The position numbers and the translations under genes were made by a program. The notes under the pieces were generated by a model, which did not search any database, was not told where the DNA came from, and was given only the letters and a program-made list of their open reading frames with translations. Below are positions 15,466 to 23,005 of a stretch of 42,809 nt of DNA, in pieces. The stretch's first letter is position 1, and the number at the start of each line of letters is the position of its first letter. Origin of the DNA: Alphaproteobacteria bacterium (GTDB lineage Bacteria > Pseudomonadota > Alphaproteobacteria > Acetobacterales > Acetobacteraceae); the NCBI GenBank assembly GCA_026400815.1, contig JAPLOI010000074.1, forward strand, positions 1 through 42,809, written 5' to 3'.

Positions 15466-16275
15466 TCAGCCCGCTGCCTGCCGGCGGAGCCAGTCCAGCA
15501 ACGCGGCCTCCACCGCCGCCGGCTGCTCCGCCTGCACGCAATGCCCCGCCCCCGCGATGGCTACCAGCGTCACCTGCGCGCCGAGATCCTCGCGCAAGGA
15601 GAGCATGTTCGGCGGCGGCGCAATCCCGTCGAGCGCGCCATACATCACCAGCATCGGCCGCCCCCCGGCCGCCATGTAGCTTTCGGGCGGAACCGCCTTC
15701 CACGCCTCCAGCAACGCATGCAGGTTGGGCCACCACCCGGTGCGGAATGCCCGCGGATCGCTCGTCGGCGCCACCAACCCGCACGCAACCATGGCGCGGT
15801 CCATCGCCTCCGCCCCGATCTCCCCTGCGATCGCCCGCTCCACCGCCGCCAGGAACGGCACCACCTGCCCCTGCACCACGGCCCGCCCACCCCCGGCCAG
15901 GCAGATCACAGACCGCACCATCTCCGGATGACGGGCGGCAAAGAACCGCGCCAGATACGCCCCCAGCGCGTGCCCCAGCAGATCGAACCGCCCCAGCCCC
16001 AACGCCCGCGCCACGCAGCCGATATCCCGCTCGATCGTCTCCAGCGTCATCCCCTTGAACGGGCCGGAACTCCCCTCCGCCCCACGCAGGTTGATCGCCA
16101 CCGCCCGGTAGCCCGCCCCCGCGAGCCCCTGGATCAGCCCGGCATAATCACTGGCTCCCCGCGCCAGCCCAGGCACCAGCACCACCGCCGGGCCATCCCC
16201 CAGCACCTTCACCTCCAGCACCGCATCGCCGGAGCGGACATCCACGGAAACCGGCACCATCGCCCCCTGGGTCAC
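15466..16275 (-). CDS. Alpha/beta-hydrolase-fold protein lacking the nucleophilic Ser
   Basis: 269 residues from a GTG at 16273-16275 that overlaps the TGA of the MFS gene (GTGA) and has GAAGG 4-5 nt upstream; an in-frame ATG at 16258-16260 is the alternative. The fold is clear: VVLVPGLARGASDY (oxyanion-loop region), YGALDGIAPP with the acid and AGAGHCVQAEQP with the catalytic His. The nucleophile elbow reads LLGHALGAYLA, so the Ser of GxSxG is Ala103 (codon GCG, one base from TCG). Such a protein should not form an acyl-enzyme and may be inactive, regulatory, or catalytic by another route. It is probably co-translated with the exporter-like MFS protein. Confidence 0.85.
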   Translation of the reverse strand: MTQGAMVPVSVDVRSGDAVLEVKVLGDGPAVVLVPGLARGASDYAGLIQGLAGAGYRAVAINLRGAEGSSGPFKGMTLETIERDIGCVARALGLGRFDLLGHALGAYLARFFAARHPEMVRSVICLAGGGRAVVQGQVVPFLAAVERAIAGEIGAEAMDRAMVACGLVAPTSDPRAFRTGWWPNLHALLEAWKAVPPESYMAAGGRPMLVMYGALDGIAPPPNMLSLREDLGAQVTLVAIAGAGHCVQAEQPAAVEAALLDWLRRQAAG

Positions 16276-17522
16276 GAAGCCTTCGCCGCCCGCCGCTCGC
16301 TCCGCCCCCACCAAACCCCCAACCCCAAAAGCAACACCAGCCCCACCACCGCCGAGCACAACACCGCCGCCTGCGGCCCCACCCGCTCCGCCAGCGCCCC
16401 GATGATCAACTGCCCCACCGGCCCGAACCCGATGCTCACCGTAATCAGCCCCATCTGCCGGCTCCGCACCGCCGGCGGCACCCGCGTCAGCACCAGCGTC
16501 GTCTGCATGTTGCCGAACAGCGCCGCCCCCATCCCCCCCAGCACCAGCACCCCGCAGGCCAGCCAGTAATTCGGCATATGGGTCATCGCCATCGCGCACA
16601 GCAGGAACGCCACGCTCCCGCCCACCATCAGCACGCTGGGCCGCCCCTTCGGCGTCACCGCCGCCAGCACGATCCCCCCCAGCCAACTCCCCACCGCCTC
16701 CGCGGAGGAGAGAAGCCCCGAAACCGCCTGAGATACCTTGAACACCCCCAGCGCCAGCGGCGCCACCAGCGCCGAATAGCTGAACGCGAACATGTTCATC
16801 ACCACTGTCACCAGCAGCACGCCCCGCACCGTCGGGTCTGCCATCGCATAGGCCAGCCCCTCCGCCAGGTCCCGCGGCACCCGCCCCAGCGTCAGCTTGC
16901 GCGTGTCCTGCTCATGCCGCACCCCGTGCGCCAGCCCCGCCGCCAGCACGAAGCACACCGCCGAAACCGCATACGCCCCCACCGCGCCCAATGCGGCGAA
17001 CACCGCGCCCCCCACAATCGGCCCGATCCCCCGCGTCATCGCGTTCGTCAGCGAATCGAGCGCCACCGCGCGGCCCATCATCGCCGGCCCCGCCGCCTCG
17101 CCCGCCATGCGCCGCCGCGTGCTCATCTCGGTCGCCCACACGCTGCCACCAACAAACGCCGCCACCGCCACATGCCACGGCCGCAACACGCCGAACGCCG
17201 CCAGCAGGCAAACGCAGGCGGAAGCCGCCGCACTCACCACCATGCCCCATTGCAGAATGGCCTTCCGGTTCACGCTGTCGGAAACCACGCCCGCCACCGC
17301 CCCGAACAGCAGCATCGGCAACGCCCGCATCGCCGTCACCACGGCCACCACGAACCCGCTGCCCGTCAGCTGCCAGGTGAACAGCGCAGCCGCCAGCGTG
17401 TCGGAGAAACGCATCGCGTTCCCCAACCCCCCGATCACCCAAAGCCGCAGATAGCTGCCATTGCCCAGCAGCACCCGCACCCCAGCCCGACCGGCTCCAT
17501 GTGTGTTTGCCGACGAATCCAT
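16272..17522 (-). CDS. Major facilitator superfamily transporter
   Basis: About 416 residues from the ATG at 17520-17522; an ATG 33 bp further upstream would add a Gly/Trp-rich extension not typical of the family. About 12 hydrophobic segments are visible, with the usual loop 2-3 region GVVSDSVNRKAIL (a DxxxRK variant of the MFS motif A) and a central cytoplasmic loop (RHEQDTRKLTLGRVPRDLAEG). The overall pattern resembles the DUF894/enterobactin-exporter-like branch, suggesting efflux of a small molecule. It overlaps the pseudo-hydrolase gene by 4 bp, implying coupled expression. It diverges from the gene at 17612. No substrate can be named. Confidence 0.85.
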   Translation of the reverse strand: MDSSANTHGAGRAGVRVLLGNGSYLRLWVIGGLGNAMRFSDTLAAALFTWQLTGSGFVVAVVTAMRALPMLLFGAVAGVVSDSVNRKAILQWGMVVSAAASACVCLLAAFGVLRPWHVAVAAFVGGSVWATEMSTRRRMAGEAAGPAMMGRAVALDSLTNAMTRGIGPIVGGAVFAALGAVGAYAVSAVCFVLAAGLAHGVRHEQDTRKLTLGRVPRDLAEGLAYAMADPTVRGVLLVTVVMNMFAFSYSALVAPLALGVFKVSQAVSGLLSSAEAVGSWLGGIVLAAVTPKGRPSVLMVGGSVAFLLCAMAMTHMPNYWLACGVLVLGGMGAALFGNMQTTLVLTRVPPAVRSRQMGLITVSIGFGPVGQLIIGALAERVGPQAAVLCSAVVGLVLLLGLGVWWGRSERRAAKAS

Positions 17523-17611
17523 CCCGAAGCCACCCCACCACGCCCCGCCCCGCATGGCCAGCGCCCCGCGCCCGCATTACGATCAATCCAGCCAATCAAA
17601 GGGAAACGTCC

Positions 17612-18154
17612 ATGCGCATCACCCCCCCCACCCTGGAGCAGATGACGGCGGAACAACGCGCCGTCCACGACGCCGCCGTCGCCGGCAAGCGCGGCCGCAT
17701 GCCGCCCCCGGGCCTGGCCTGGATCCACTCGCCGGAAATGGCGATGCGCGTGCAACACCTCGGCGAGTTCATCCGCTACGACACCATCTTCGGCCCCGCC
17801 TTGGTGGAAGTCGCCATCCTCGTCACCGCGAAGCACTGGCGCAGCCACTACGAATGGTGGGCCCACCGCCGCCTGGCCGAAGCCGCCAACCTCGACGCCG
17901 CCATCATCAACGCCATCCGCGACGGCCAGCCGCTCCCCCCCGTCGAGGAGAAGGTCCAGGTCATCTACGACTACGCCAAGTCCCTGCACGAAACCCGCGC
18001 CGTGTCGATGGACCTCCACAACCGCATGCTCGCCGCCTGGGGCCCCCGCGGCGTCTCGGAAGTCATCGGCACCTGCGGCTACTACACCCTCGTCAGCATG
18101 ACCCTGAACGGCTTCGACGTGGGGCTGCCGGATGGGGCGGTGTCGGAAATCTAG
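17612..18154 (+). CDS. Carboxymuconolactone decarboxylase-family protein
   Basis: 180 residues from ATG 17612 with AAAGGGA upstream; the open frame extends further upstream but only as low-complexity sequence. The all-helical CMD/AhpD fold is indicated by the central segment LVEVAILVTAKHWRSHYEWW, with a Glu and a HxxxxxxxH-like pattern. The CxxC redox pair of AhpD peroxidase-type members is absent, so it belongs to the non-redox branch, which includes gamma-carboxymuconolactone decarboxylase-like and unknown enzymes. It probably acts in aromatic or keto-acid catabolism, but no pathway partners adjoin it. A strong hairpin (18165-18183) follows its stop and marks the end of the transcription unit before the low-GC island. 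Confidence 0.82.
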   Translation: MRITPPTLEQMTAEQRAVHDAAVAGKRGRMPPPGLAWIHSPEMAMRVQHLGEFIRYDTIFGPALVEVAILVTAKHWRSHYEWWAHRRLAEAANLDAAIINAIRDGQPLPPVEEKVQVIYDYAKSLHETRAVSMDLHNRMLAAWGPRGVSEVIGTCGYYTLVSMTLNGFDVGLPDGAVSEI

Positions 18155-18162
18155 GGAAGGAA

Positions 18163-18200
18163 GGGCAGGGGCTTTGCCCCTGCACCCCACTGGGGTCTTT
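18163..18200. repeat. Palindromic GGGCAGGGGC repeat (REP-like), also a terminator
   Basis: An 8-bp perfect stem GCAGGGGC/GCCCCTGC at 18165-18172 and 18176-18183, with loop TTT, is followed by ACCCCACTGGGGTCTTT. The sequence closely matches 39757-39791 (CAGGGGCTCTGCTCCTGGACCCC...), so it belongs to a dispersed palindrome family. It lies between the CMD-family gene and the left edge of the low-GC island and would terminate transcription. Confidence 0.75.
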
Positions 18201-18219
18201 GGCGCGATCTGTTTGGGTC

Positions 18220-18241
18220 GAACGTTCCCCACAGAACGTTC
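18220..18241. promoter_or_regulatory. Paired 8-bp palindromes upstream of the FRG gene
   Basis: GAACGTTC occurs twice (18220-18227 and 18234-18241), separated by 6 nt. Each copy is itself a perfect palindrome and the whole is symmetric. The site is 54-102 bp upstream of the possible starts of the FRG gene, in the only intergenic space of the island. A dimeric repressor bound to one DNA face is plausible. The spacing does not match the GTTC-N7-GTTC LexA box of alphaproteobacteria. Confidence 0.4.
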
Positions 18242-18294
18242 ATCCTCTGTGATAAACATAACCTATCTGAGCTAAGGGCAGTCGTAATTCCCAG

Positions 18295-19197
18295 ATGAAT
18301 GGTTTACATCTGTATGACCCTTTGCGAGCGACAGATCGGTCAATGTCAGACACGTTTCAAGCCGATACCCAACTCAGTGAAGCGGATGCCAATCTGCCGC
18401 CCGAGCCGAAGGCGCCGATCGTAGCTACGGTTGAAACTGTTCAAGATTTTGCTTCGCTGGTTATCCAAGAAACACGTGGGCAGAGTCGCCGATGGTTCCG
18501 TGGGACGCGGAACTGCATTTATAGATTAGTGCCAAGTTTGTATAGACATCCGTCCATTAAGGGAACGGATCGATTAATCGAGCTTGAATGGGAGTTGCTT
18601 TCAGAATTCAGGCATGAGGCGCCGCCATTTTCGAATAGATTGCCGCCAGAAAATCTGGAATTATTATTTTTGATGCAGCATTATGGAATCCCAACCAGAT
18701 TGCTGGATTGGACGGAGAACCCATTTATAGCGCTTTTTTTCGCGTTGGAGAATGCTCGTCAGGAGAGGGCAGGTGAGGAGGTTGATGCAACGGTATGGAT
18801 ACTAGACCCGGTCAACCTCAATAAGATTGCGTATAGCAATCGAGCGAACGCCAATAGGGTTTATGGTGCTTATGCGGATGAATTGGCGGCTTATCAGCCA
18901 AGCCAGGATGCAAAAAAGGTAAGTATGTTGCTGCCATTGGCAATTCATGGAGTCCATAACAGTCAGCGTATCGTAGCTCAGCGGGGGTCTTTTACTATTT
19001 TTGGTCGTGATACCACTGCGTTAGATCAGAATAGCGCGTTGAGCGGTTTCAGTGGAGTAGTTAAGCAGATTAGGATTTCTGCTAATTCTAAGAAACAAAT
19101 GTTTGATGATTTGTTTAACATCGGAGTTGCGGATTCTGTAGTTTACCCTGATCTCGATGGCCTCGGGAGAGAAATTCGGAATAGGAGGGGGTTCTAG
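18295..19197 (+). CDS. FRG-domain protein
   Basis: 300 residues from ATG 18295; an ATG at 18343 (MSDTFQAD) is an alternative, and neither has a strong Shine-Dalgarno. The FRG domain is well marked: RRWFRGTRNCIYRLVPSLYR near residues 65-84, LLFLMQHYGIPTRLLDW at about 125-141 followed by NPFIALFFALENA, and QRGSFTIFG near 235. The domain is named after its Phe-Arg-Gly motif and occurs in proteins of phage-defence and other accessory islands; its biochemical activity is not firmly established. GC content is far below the surroundings, with codons ending in A/T, so recent transfer is likely. The DUF262 gene begins 2 bp after the stop, indicating a two-gene operon. Confidence 0.88.
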   Translation: MNGLHLYDPLRATDRSMSDTFQADTQLSEADANLPPEPKAPIVATVETVQDFASLVIQETRGQSRRWFRGTRNCIYRLVPSLYRHPSIKGTDRLIELEWELLSEFRHEAPPFSNRLPPENLELLFLMQHYGIPTRLLDWTENPFIALFFALENARQERAGEEVDATVWILDPVNLNKIAYSNRANANRVYGAYADELAAYQPSQDAKKVSMLLPLAIHGVHNSQRIVAQRGSFTIFGRDTTALDQNSALSGFSGVVKQIRISANSKKQMFDDLFNIGVADSVVYPDLDGLGREIRNRRGF

Positions 19198-19199
19198 GT

Positions 19200-20417
19200 A
19201 TGTCGTTTCGGACAATACAGATGCCGCCCCAGACGCTTACCACGTGGTGGGAGGAAAGCTCAGATATAGATTTTGATCCAGTGTATCAACGATCTGGGCA
19301 TATCTGGCCGATTAAGATGAAACAGGATCTAGTTGATACAGTGTTGAATGGCTTTGACATACCGAAACTGTATGTGGCTAATTTTACACTTCTCGACAGC
19401 CCTTTGAATCAAGGGGGGAAGAAGTATGCAGTCATTGATGGAAAGCAACGTCTAAACGCATTATTTGGATTTTTTGCGGGCGAATATGCGCTGCCAAAGA
19501 CATTTACATACTACGAGGATACAGCGCTTGAATTGGGCGGGTTATCATATAAAGATTTGGTGAATAATTATCCTCGTATTGCTCGTCGGTTCGACAATTA
19601 CCCTCTGACGGTCGTTCATGTTGTCACGGACGATGAGTCGAAGATCAATGAACTCTTTCTTCGGTTGAATGCCAGCAAACCTCTAACCGGAGCGGAAGTG
19701 CGCAATGCCATGCGTGGCGAGGTTCCCGCGATAATTAGGGATCTGGTAGCGCATCCATTTTGGAGCAAAATACGCTTCAATACGTTAAGAGGCCAGGACA
19801 AGAACGCCGCCGCGAAGTTGCTTCTTATTGAACATACCGGTACGTTTGTTGATACAAAGAAAACTCAGCTGGACGACCTAGTCCGTAGGGCAAATGAAGC
19901 TGCGGAGACTGCCGCCCGTGCTGACGGGGGCGCTACTTCTATTGCAGATGTGGAAGATATTGAGCGCTCGACGGAGGAGGTGCTTCCAGAATCTGAGGAG
20001 GAGGCAGAGTCCCTCATTTCAGATGATTTGGTAGAAAAAGTTGCCGAAACCGACCATCCAGACATCGGCCGATCTGCAATGAGAGTGAAGAGAGAGCTCG
20101 ATAAGCTTTCTAATATCTTTATTGAACGGGACTCCCTTCTTGCGCAGCAGGCACAACTGCCGGTGATTTATTGGCTCGTTCGGGAAATTAAGCTTGACCG
20201 TGTTGCTAAGGTGCGCCCTTTTTTGCAGAAGTTTGATCTGGATCGGCAAGAAAACAGACGGCGTGACATCGGGGATCCTAGTCGTGATCTAACGCTTGTG
20301 GATTTCGAGATGCTAACGCGTTCCAGCAATGACCAAGGGAGCATACGCGGTCGCTACGGCATATTGAGACGGCGGTTCGATGCATTTACAAATTGGACAT
20401 CGGAGCAGAACGGTTAG
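19200..20417 (+). CDS. DUF262-domain protein (ParB/Srx-like, GmrSD-related)
   Basis: 405 residues with a strong AGGAGGGG Shine-Dalgarno inside the end of the FRG gene. The N-terminal DUF262 domain shows FDPVYQRSGHIWP near residues 25-37 and the core motif AVIDGKQRLNAL (DGQQR type), followed by LFLRLNASKPLTGAEVRNA. This domain is related to ParB/sulfiredoxin-type NTP-using nucleases and is found in GmrS and other anti-phage DNA-modification-dependent systems. A very acidic linker (about residues 255-280, ESEEEAESLISDD) separates it from an alpha-helical C-terminal region. There is no HNH (DUF1524) motif typical of GmrD, so the effector arrangement differs from classical GmrSD. The low GC matches the FRG partner. 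Confidence 0.88.
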   Translation: MSFRTIQMPPQTLTTWWEESSDIDFDPVYQRSGHIWPIKMKQDLVDTVLNGFDIPKLYVANFTLLDSPLNQGGKKYAVIDGKQRLNALFGFFAGEYALPKTFTYYEDTALELGGLSYKDLVNNYPRIARRFDNYPLTVVHVVTDDESKINELFLRLNASKPLTGAEVRNAMRGEVPAIIRDLVAHPFWSKIRFNTLRGQDKNAAAKLLLIEHTGTFVDTKKTQLDDLVRRANEAAETAARADGGATSIADVEDIERSTEEVLPESEEEAESLISDDLVEKVAETDHPDIGRSAMRVKRELDKLSNIFIERDSLLAQQAQLPVIYWLVREIKLDRVAKVRPFLQKFDLDRQENRRRDIGDPSRDLTLVDFEMLTRSSNDQGSIRGRYGILRRRFDAFTNWTSEQNG

Positions 20418-20476
20418 CCTTCAGGGGCCGGGGAGGTTGTGCTTGCGGCCGTGCTCGCGCTGGGGTCCTTCTCCCC

Positions 20477-21154
20477 TCACTCCTCAAACCCCACATACCG
20501 AACAAACGCATCATTCGGCTCCCGATCCGCCCGAACCCCGTTCGCCGGGAATTCCTCGTTCGGATACCCCAGCGCGATGCAGGTCATGATCACCTCGCTG
20601 TCCGGAATCCGCGCCTCCTCCCGCACGATCTCCGATCGCATGATCCCCTGGCCGTTCACCACCGTCCCCAACCCCCGGTCCCACGCCGCCAGGCAAATCC
20701 CGTAGCACAGCGCGCCAAGGTCGAAATGCACCACCGCGCCCGGGTCCAGCTCGCGGTCATAGGTCAGCACGATCGAAACCGGCGCATCGAACTGCCGGAA
20801 CCCGCGCATCACCCAATCCTGCCGCATCGCCTTGTCGTGCCGCTCGATCCCCATCGCCCCGAACAGCTTCACCGCGATCGCCACCTGCCGCGCCCGATGG
20901 ATGCCCTCGTATTCCCCGTGCGACACGATATCCCGGTTCGGCTTCGCACCCCCCAGCATCGTCTCGGTATTGCGCTGCCGCACCCGCTCCAGCGGCGCCC
21001 CGGTCAGCACATGCACATGCCACGGCTGCGTGTTCATGGAGGAAGGCGCCGCCTTGGCCAGCCCAATGATCTCCTCGATCACCGCCCGCGGCACCGGGTC
21101 CGGCTTGTAGCCACGAATGCTGCGGCGCGTCTGAACCAGCGTTTCGAAATCCAT
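20477..21154 (-). CDS. Nitroreductase-family FMN oxidoreductase
   Basis: 225 residues from ATG 21152-21154, with GGAGG 6-10 nt upstream on the minus strand. It opens with FETLVQTRRSIRGYKPDPVP, the classic FMN-phosphate-binding RRSxR segment, and continues with AAPSSMNTQPWHVHVLTG. The C terminus has IALGYPNEEFPANGVRADREP, typical of NfnB/BluB-type nitroreductases. The family uses FMN and NAD(P)H to reduce nitro groups, quinones or enones. The gene stands alone, convergent with the low-GC island and 59 bp from the end of the DUF262 gene. The AT-rich stretch at about 21217-21250 could hold its promoter. The physiological substrate is unknown. Confidence 0.92.
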   Translation of the reverse strand: MDFETLVQTRRSIRGYKPDPVPRAVIEEIIGLAKAAPSSMNTQPWHVHVLTGAPLERVRQRNTETMLGGAKPNRDIVSHGEYEGIHRARQVAIAVKLFGAMGIERHDKAMRQDWVMRGFRQFDAPVSIVLTYDRELDPGAVVHFDLGALCYGICLAAWDRGLGTVVNGQGIMRSEIVREEARIPDSEVIMTCIALGYPNEEFPANGVRADREPNDAFVRYVGFEE

Positions 21155-21284
21155 GTCAGTCCTCCGTTGCCCCGGAGTGTGGCACTCCAAGCCGAACCAC
21201 GGAAGCGCACCCCAAACTAACAAATTCTAAAAAAGCACGAAAAAAATCCTTGGCGCGCCCTCCCATCCGGCGCATTCTCCCCCC

Positions 21285-21673
21285 ATGGCCCTCACAGCAA
21301 CCGAACTGGCAGACGAATTCGCTACCCTCCACCGCGCCACCGCGGCGGGGCTGCACGCGCGCGTTCGTGCCTCGGCGCCGTGCTCCAGGCCCTGTTGCTG
21401 TTCTTCCTCGCCCGCCAACTCCGCCGCGTCGAGCGCCTGCTCCGCGCCCTTCCCCCCGTCCCCGCCGAAACCACCAAGCGCCCGTACTCCGTCCGCGCCC
21501 CCCGCCTGTGCAACCGCCACGGCCGCCCCTTCATCGCGCGCCAGGACCGTCCGGAAGTCCTCCCTACCTGGTGGGCCTTCCACCCCGGCGCCCGCGCGCA
21601 CGTCATCCGCGCCGCCCCCATTCCGCGCCCGCACACCCCTCGCGCGCCCCCGCACGCCCGAAATCCCACCTGA
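21285..21673 (+). pseudogene. Possible small frameshifted gene of unknown function
   Basis: Within the otherwise gene-free stretch 21155-21815, an ATG at 21285 begins a protein-like sequence (MALTATELADEFATLHRATA...) that turns into Ser/Pro/Cys-rich shadow after about 28 codons. A different frame becomes protein-like at about the same point (LGAVLQALLLFFLARQLRRVERLL, then RPEVLPTWWAFHPGARAHV) and runs to a stop at 21673. Joined by a one-base shift near 21365-21375 they would make a protein of about 125 residues with one hydrophobic segment. Either the gene is broken or only the second frame is real. No family is recognised. The rest of the interval holds an AT-rich patch (about 21217-21250) and the thiolase ribosome-binding site. 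Confidence 0.25.
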
Positions 21674-21815
21674 AACCACCCCAATCCGCGCCAAACACCC
21701 TCAAACGGGGCCGCCGACTCACGCCCATAATGCATCCGCCCCCGTAACAACCCCGCCCTGGCCCGCCACGCCCCCACCGGCTAATCTCCGCCCAACGCAC
21801 GCGGAGGAACCTGAC

Positions 21816-22985
21816 ATGAGCGAAGCCTGCATCGTCGGCTGGGCCCACACCCCCTTCGGCAAGCTGGAGGAGCCGGATATCGAATCCCTCCTCGCCCGCG
21901 TCGCCCGCTCCGCCATCGAGGATGCCGGCATCGCGCCCAGCGATGTCGGTGGCGTCTTCGTCTCCCTCTTCAACAACGGCTTCTCCAAGCAGGATTTCCC
22001 GTCCTCCCTGGTGCTGAACTCGGTCCCCGAACTCCGCTTCACCCAGGCCACCAGGTTCGAGAACGCCTGCGCCTCCGGTTCCGCCGCCATCCACGGCGCC
22101 CGCGACTTCCTCGCCGCAGGCCGCGGCCGCTTCGCCCTCGTCCTGGGCGCCGAGAAAATGACCAGCACGCCCGGCCCCCAGGTCGGCGACAACCTGCTCA
22201 GCGCCGCCTACCGCAAGGAGGAAGGCGACATCCCCGCCGGTTTCGCCGGCGTCTTCGGCAAGATCGCGGAGAGCTACTTCCAGAAATACGGCGACCAGTC
22301 CGACGCCCTGGCCACCATCGCCGCCAAGAACCACAAGAACGGCGTCGACAACCCCTACGCCCAGATGCGCCGCGACCTCGGCTTCGATTTCTGCCGCACC
22401 GTGTCCGATAAGAACCCCTACGTCGCCCCGCCCCTGAAGCGCACCGATTGCTCCATGGTCAGTGACGGCGCCGCCGCCCTGATCCTGACGGACGAAGCCA
22501 CCGCAAAGGCCATGAACAAGGCCATCCGCTTCAAGGCCGCCGTCCAGGTCAACGACTTCCTGCCCCTCAGCCGCCGCGATCCCACCGCCTTCGAGGGCGC
22601 CGCCCAGGCCTTCCACCGCGCCATGGCCCAGGCCGGCGTCAGCCTCGCCGACATCGACTTCGCCGAAGTCCACGACTGCTTCACCATCGCCGAACTCCTG
22701 GTCGTCGAAGCCATGGGCCTGGCCCCAGCGGGGCAGGGCGCCCGACCGATCCTGGAAGGCGTCACCCAGAAGAACGGCCGCCTGCCCATCAACGTCTCCG
22801 GCGGCCTCAAGGCCAAGGGCCACCCCATCGGCGCCACCGGCGTCTCCATGCACGCCATCGCCGCCATGCAACTCACCGGCACCGCCGGCGCCATGCAGCT
22901 GCCGAAGGCCGACCGCGGCCTGGTCTTCAACATGGGCGGCGCCGCCGTGGCCAACTACGTCTCCATCCTCGAACCCCTGAAGTAG
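21816..22985 (+). CDS. SCPx-type thiolase (acetyl-CoA acetyltransferase family)
   Basis: 389 residues from ATG 21816 with GCGGAGGAA 8-13 nt upstream; the longer frame to 21285 is not part of it. Thiolase elements are in order: FENACASGSAAIHGARDFL carries the acyl-accepting Cys (about residue 87), AEVHDCFTIAELL carries the His of the HDCF motif, and GGLKAKGHPIGATGVSMH carries the GHP catalytic loop. This pattern (HDCF rather than NEAF) is that of the sterol-carrier-protein-X branch. These enzymes perform thiolytic cleavage or Claisen condensation of acyl-CoAs. The acyl-CoA synthetase begins 20 bp downstream, so the pair probably activates and degrades a carboxylic acid. Confidence 0.92.
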   Translation: MSEACIVGWAHTPFGKLEEPDIESLLARVARSAIEDAGIAPSDVGGVFVSLFNNGFSKQDFPSSLVLNSVPELRFTQATRFENACASGSAAIHGARDFLAAGRGRFALVLGAEKMTSTPGPQVGDNLLSAAYRKEEGDIPAGFAGVFGKIAESYFQKYGDQSDALATIAAKNHKNGVDNPYAQMRRDLGFDFCRTVSDKNPYVAPPLKRTDCSMVSDGAAALILTDEATAKAMNKAIRFKAAVQVNDFLPLSRRDPTAFEGAAQAFHRAMAQAGVSLADIDFAEVHDCFTIAELLVVEAMGLAPAGQGARPILEGVTQKNGRLPINVSGGLKAKGHPIGATGVSMHAIAAMQLTGTAGAMQLPKADRGLVFNMGGAAVANYVSILEPLK

Positions 22986-23005
22986 AGCCCGGCGCGCCGT
23001 TTCCG

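Noticed and set aside
18220-18241. LexA (SOS) box
   Set aside because: The alphaproteobacterial consensus is GTTC-N7-GTTC; here the GTTC direct repeats are 10 nt apart and each is part of a palindrome.
19200-20417. Complete GmrSD restriction enzyme
   Set aside because: Only the DUF262 half is evident; no DUF1524/HNH motif is seen in the C-terminal region.
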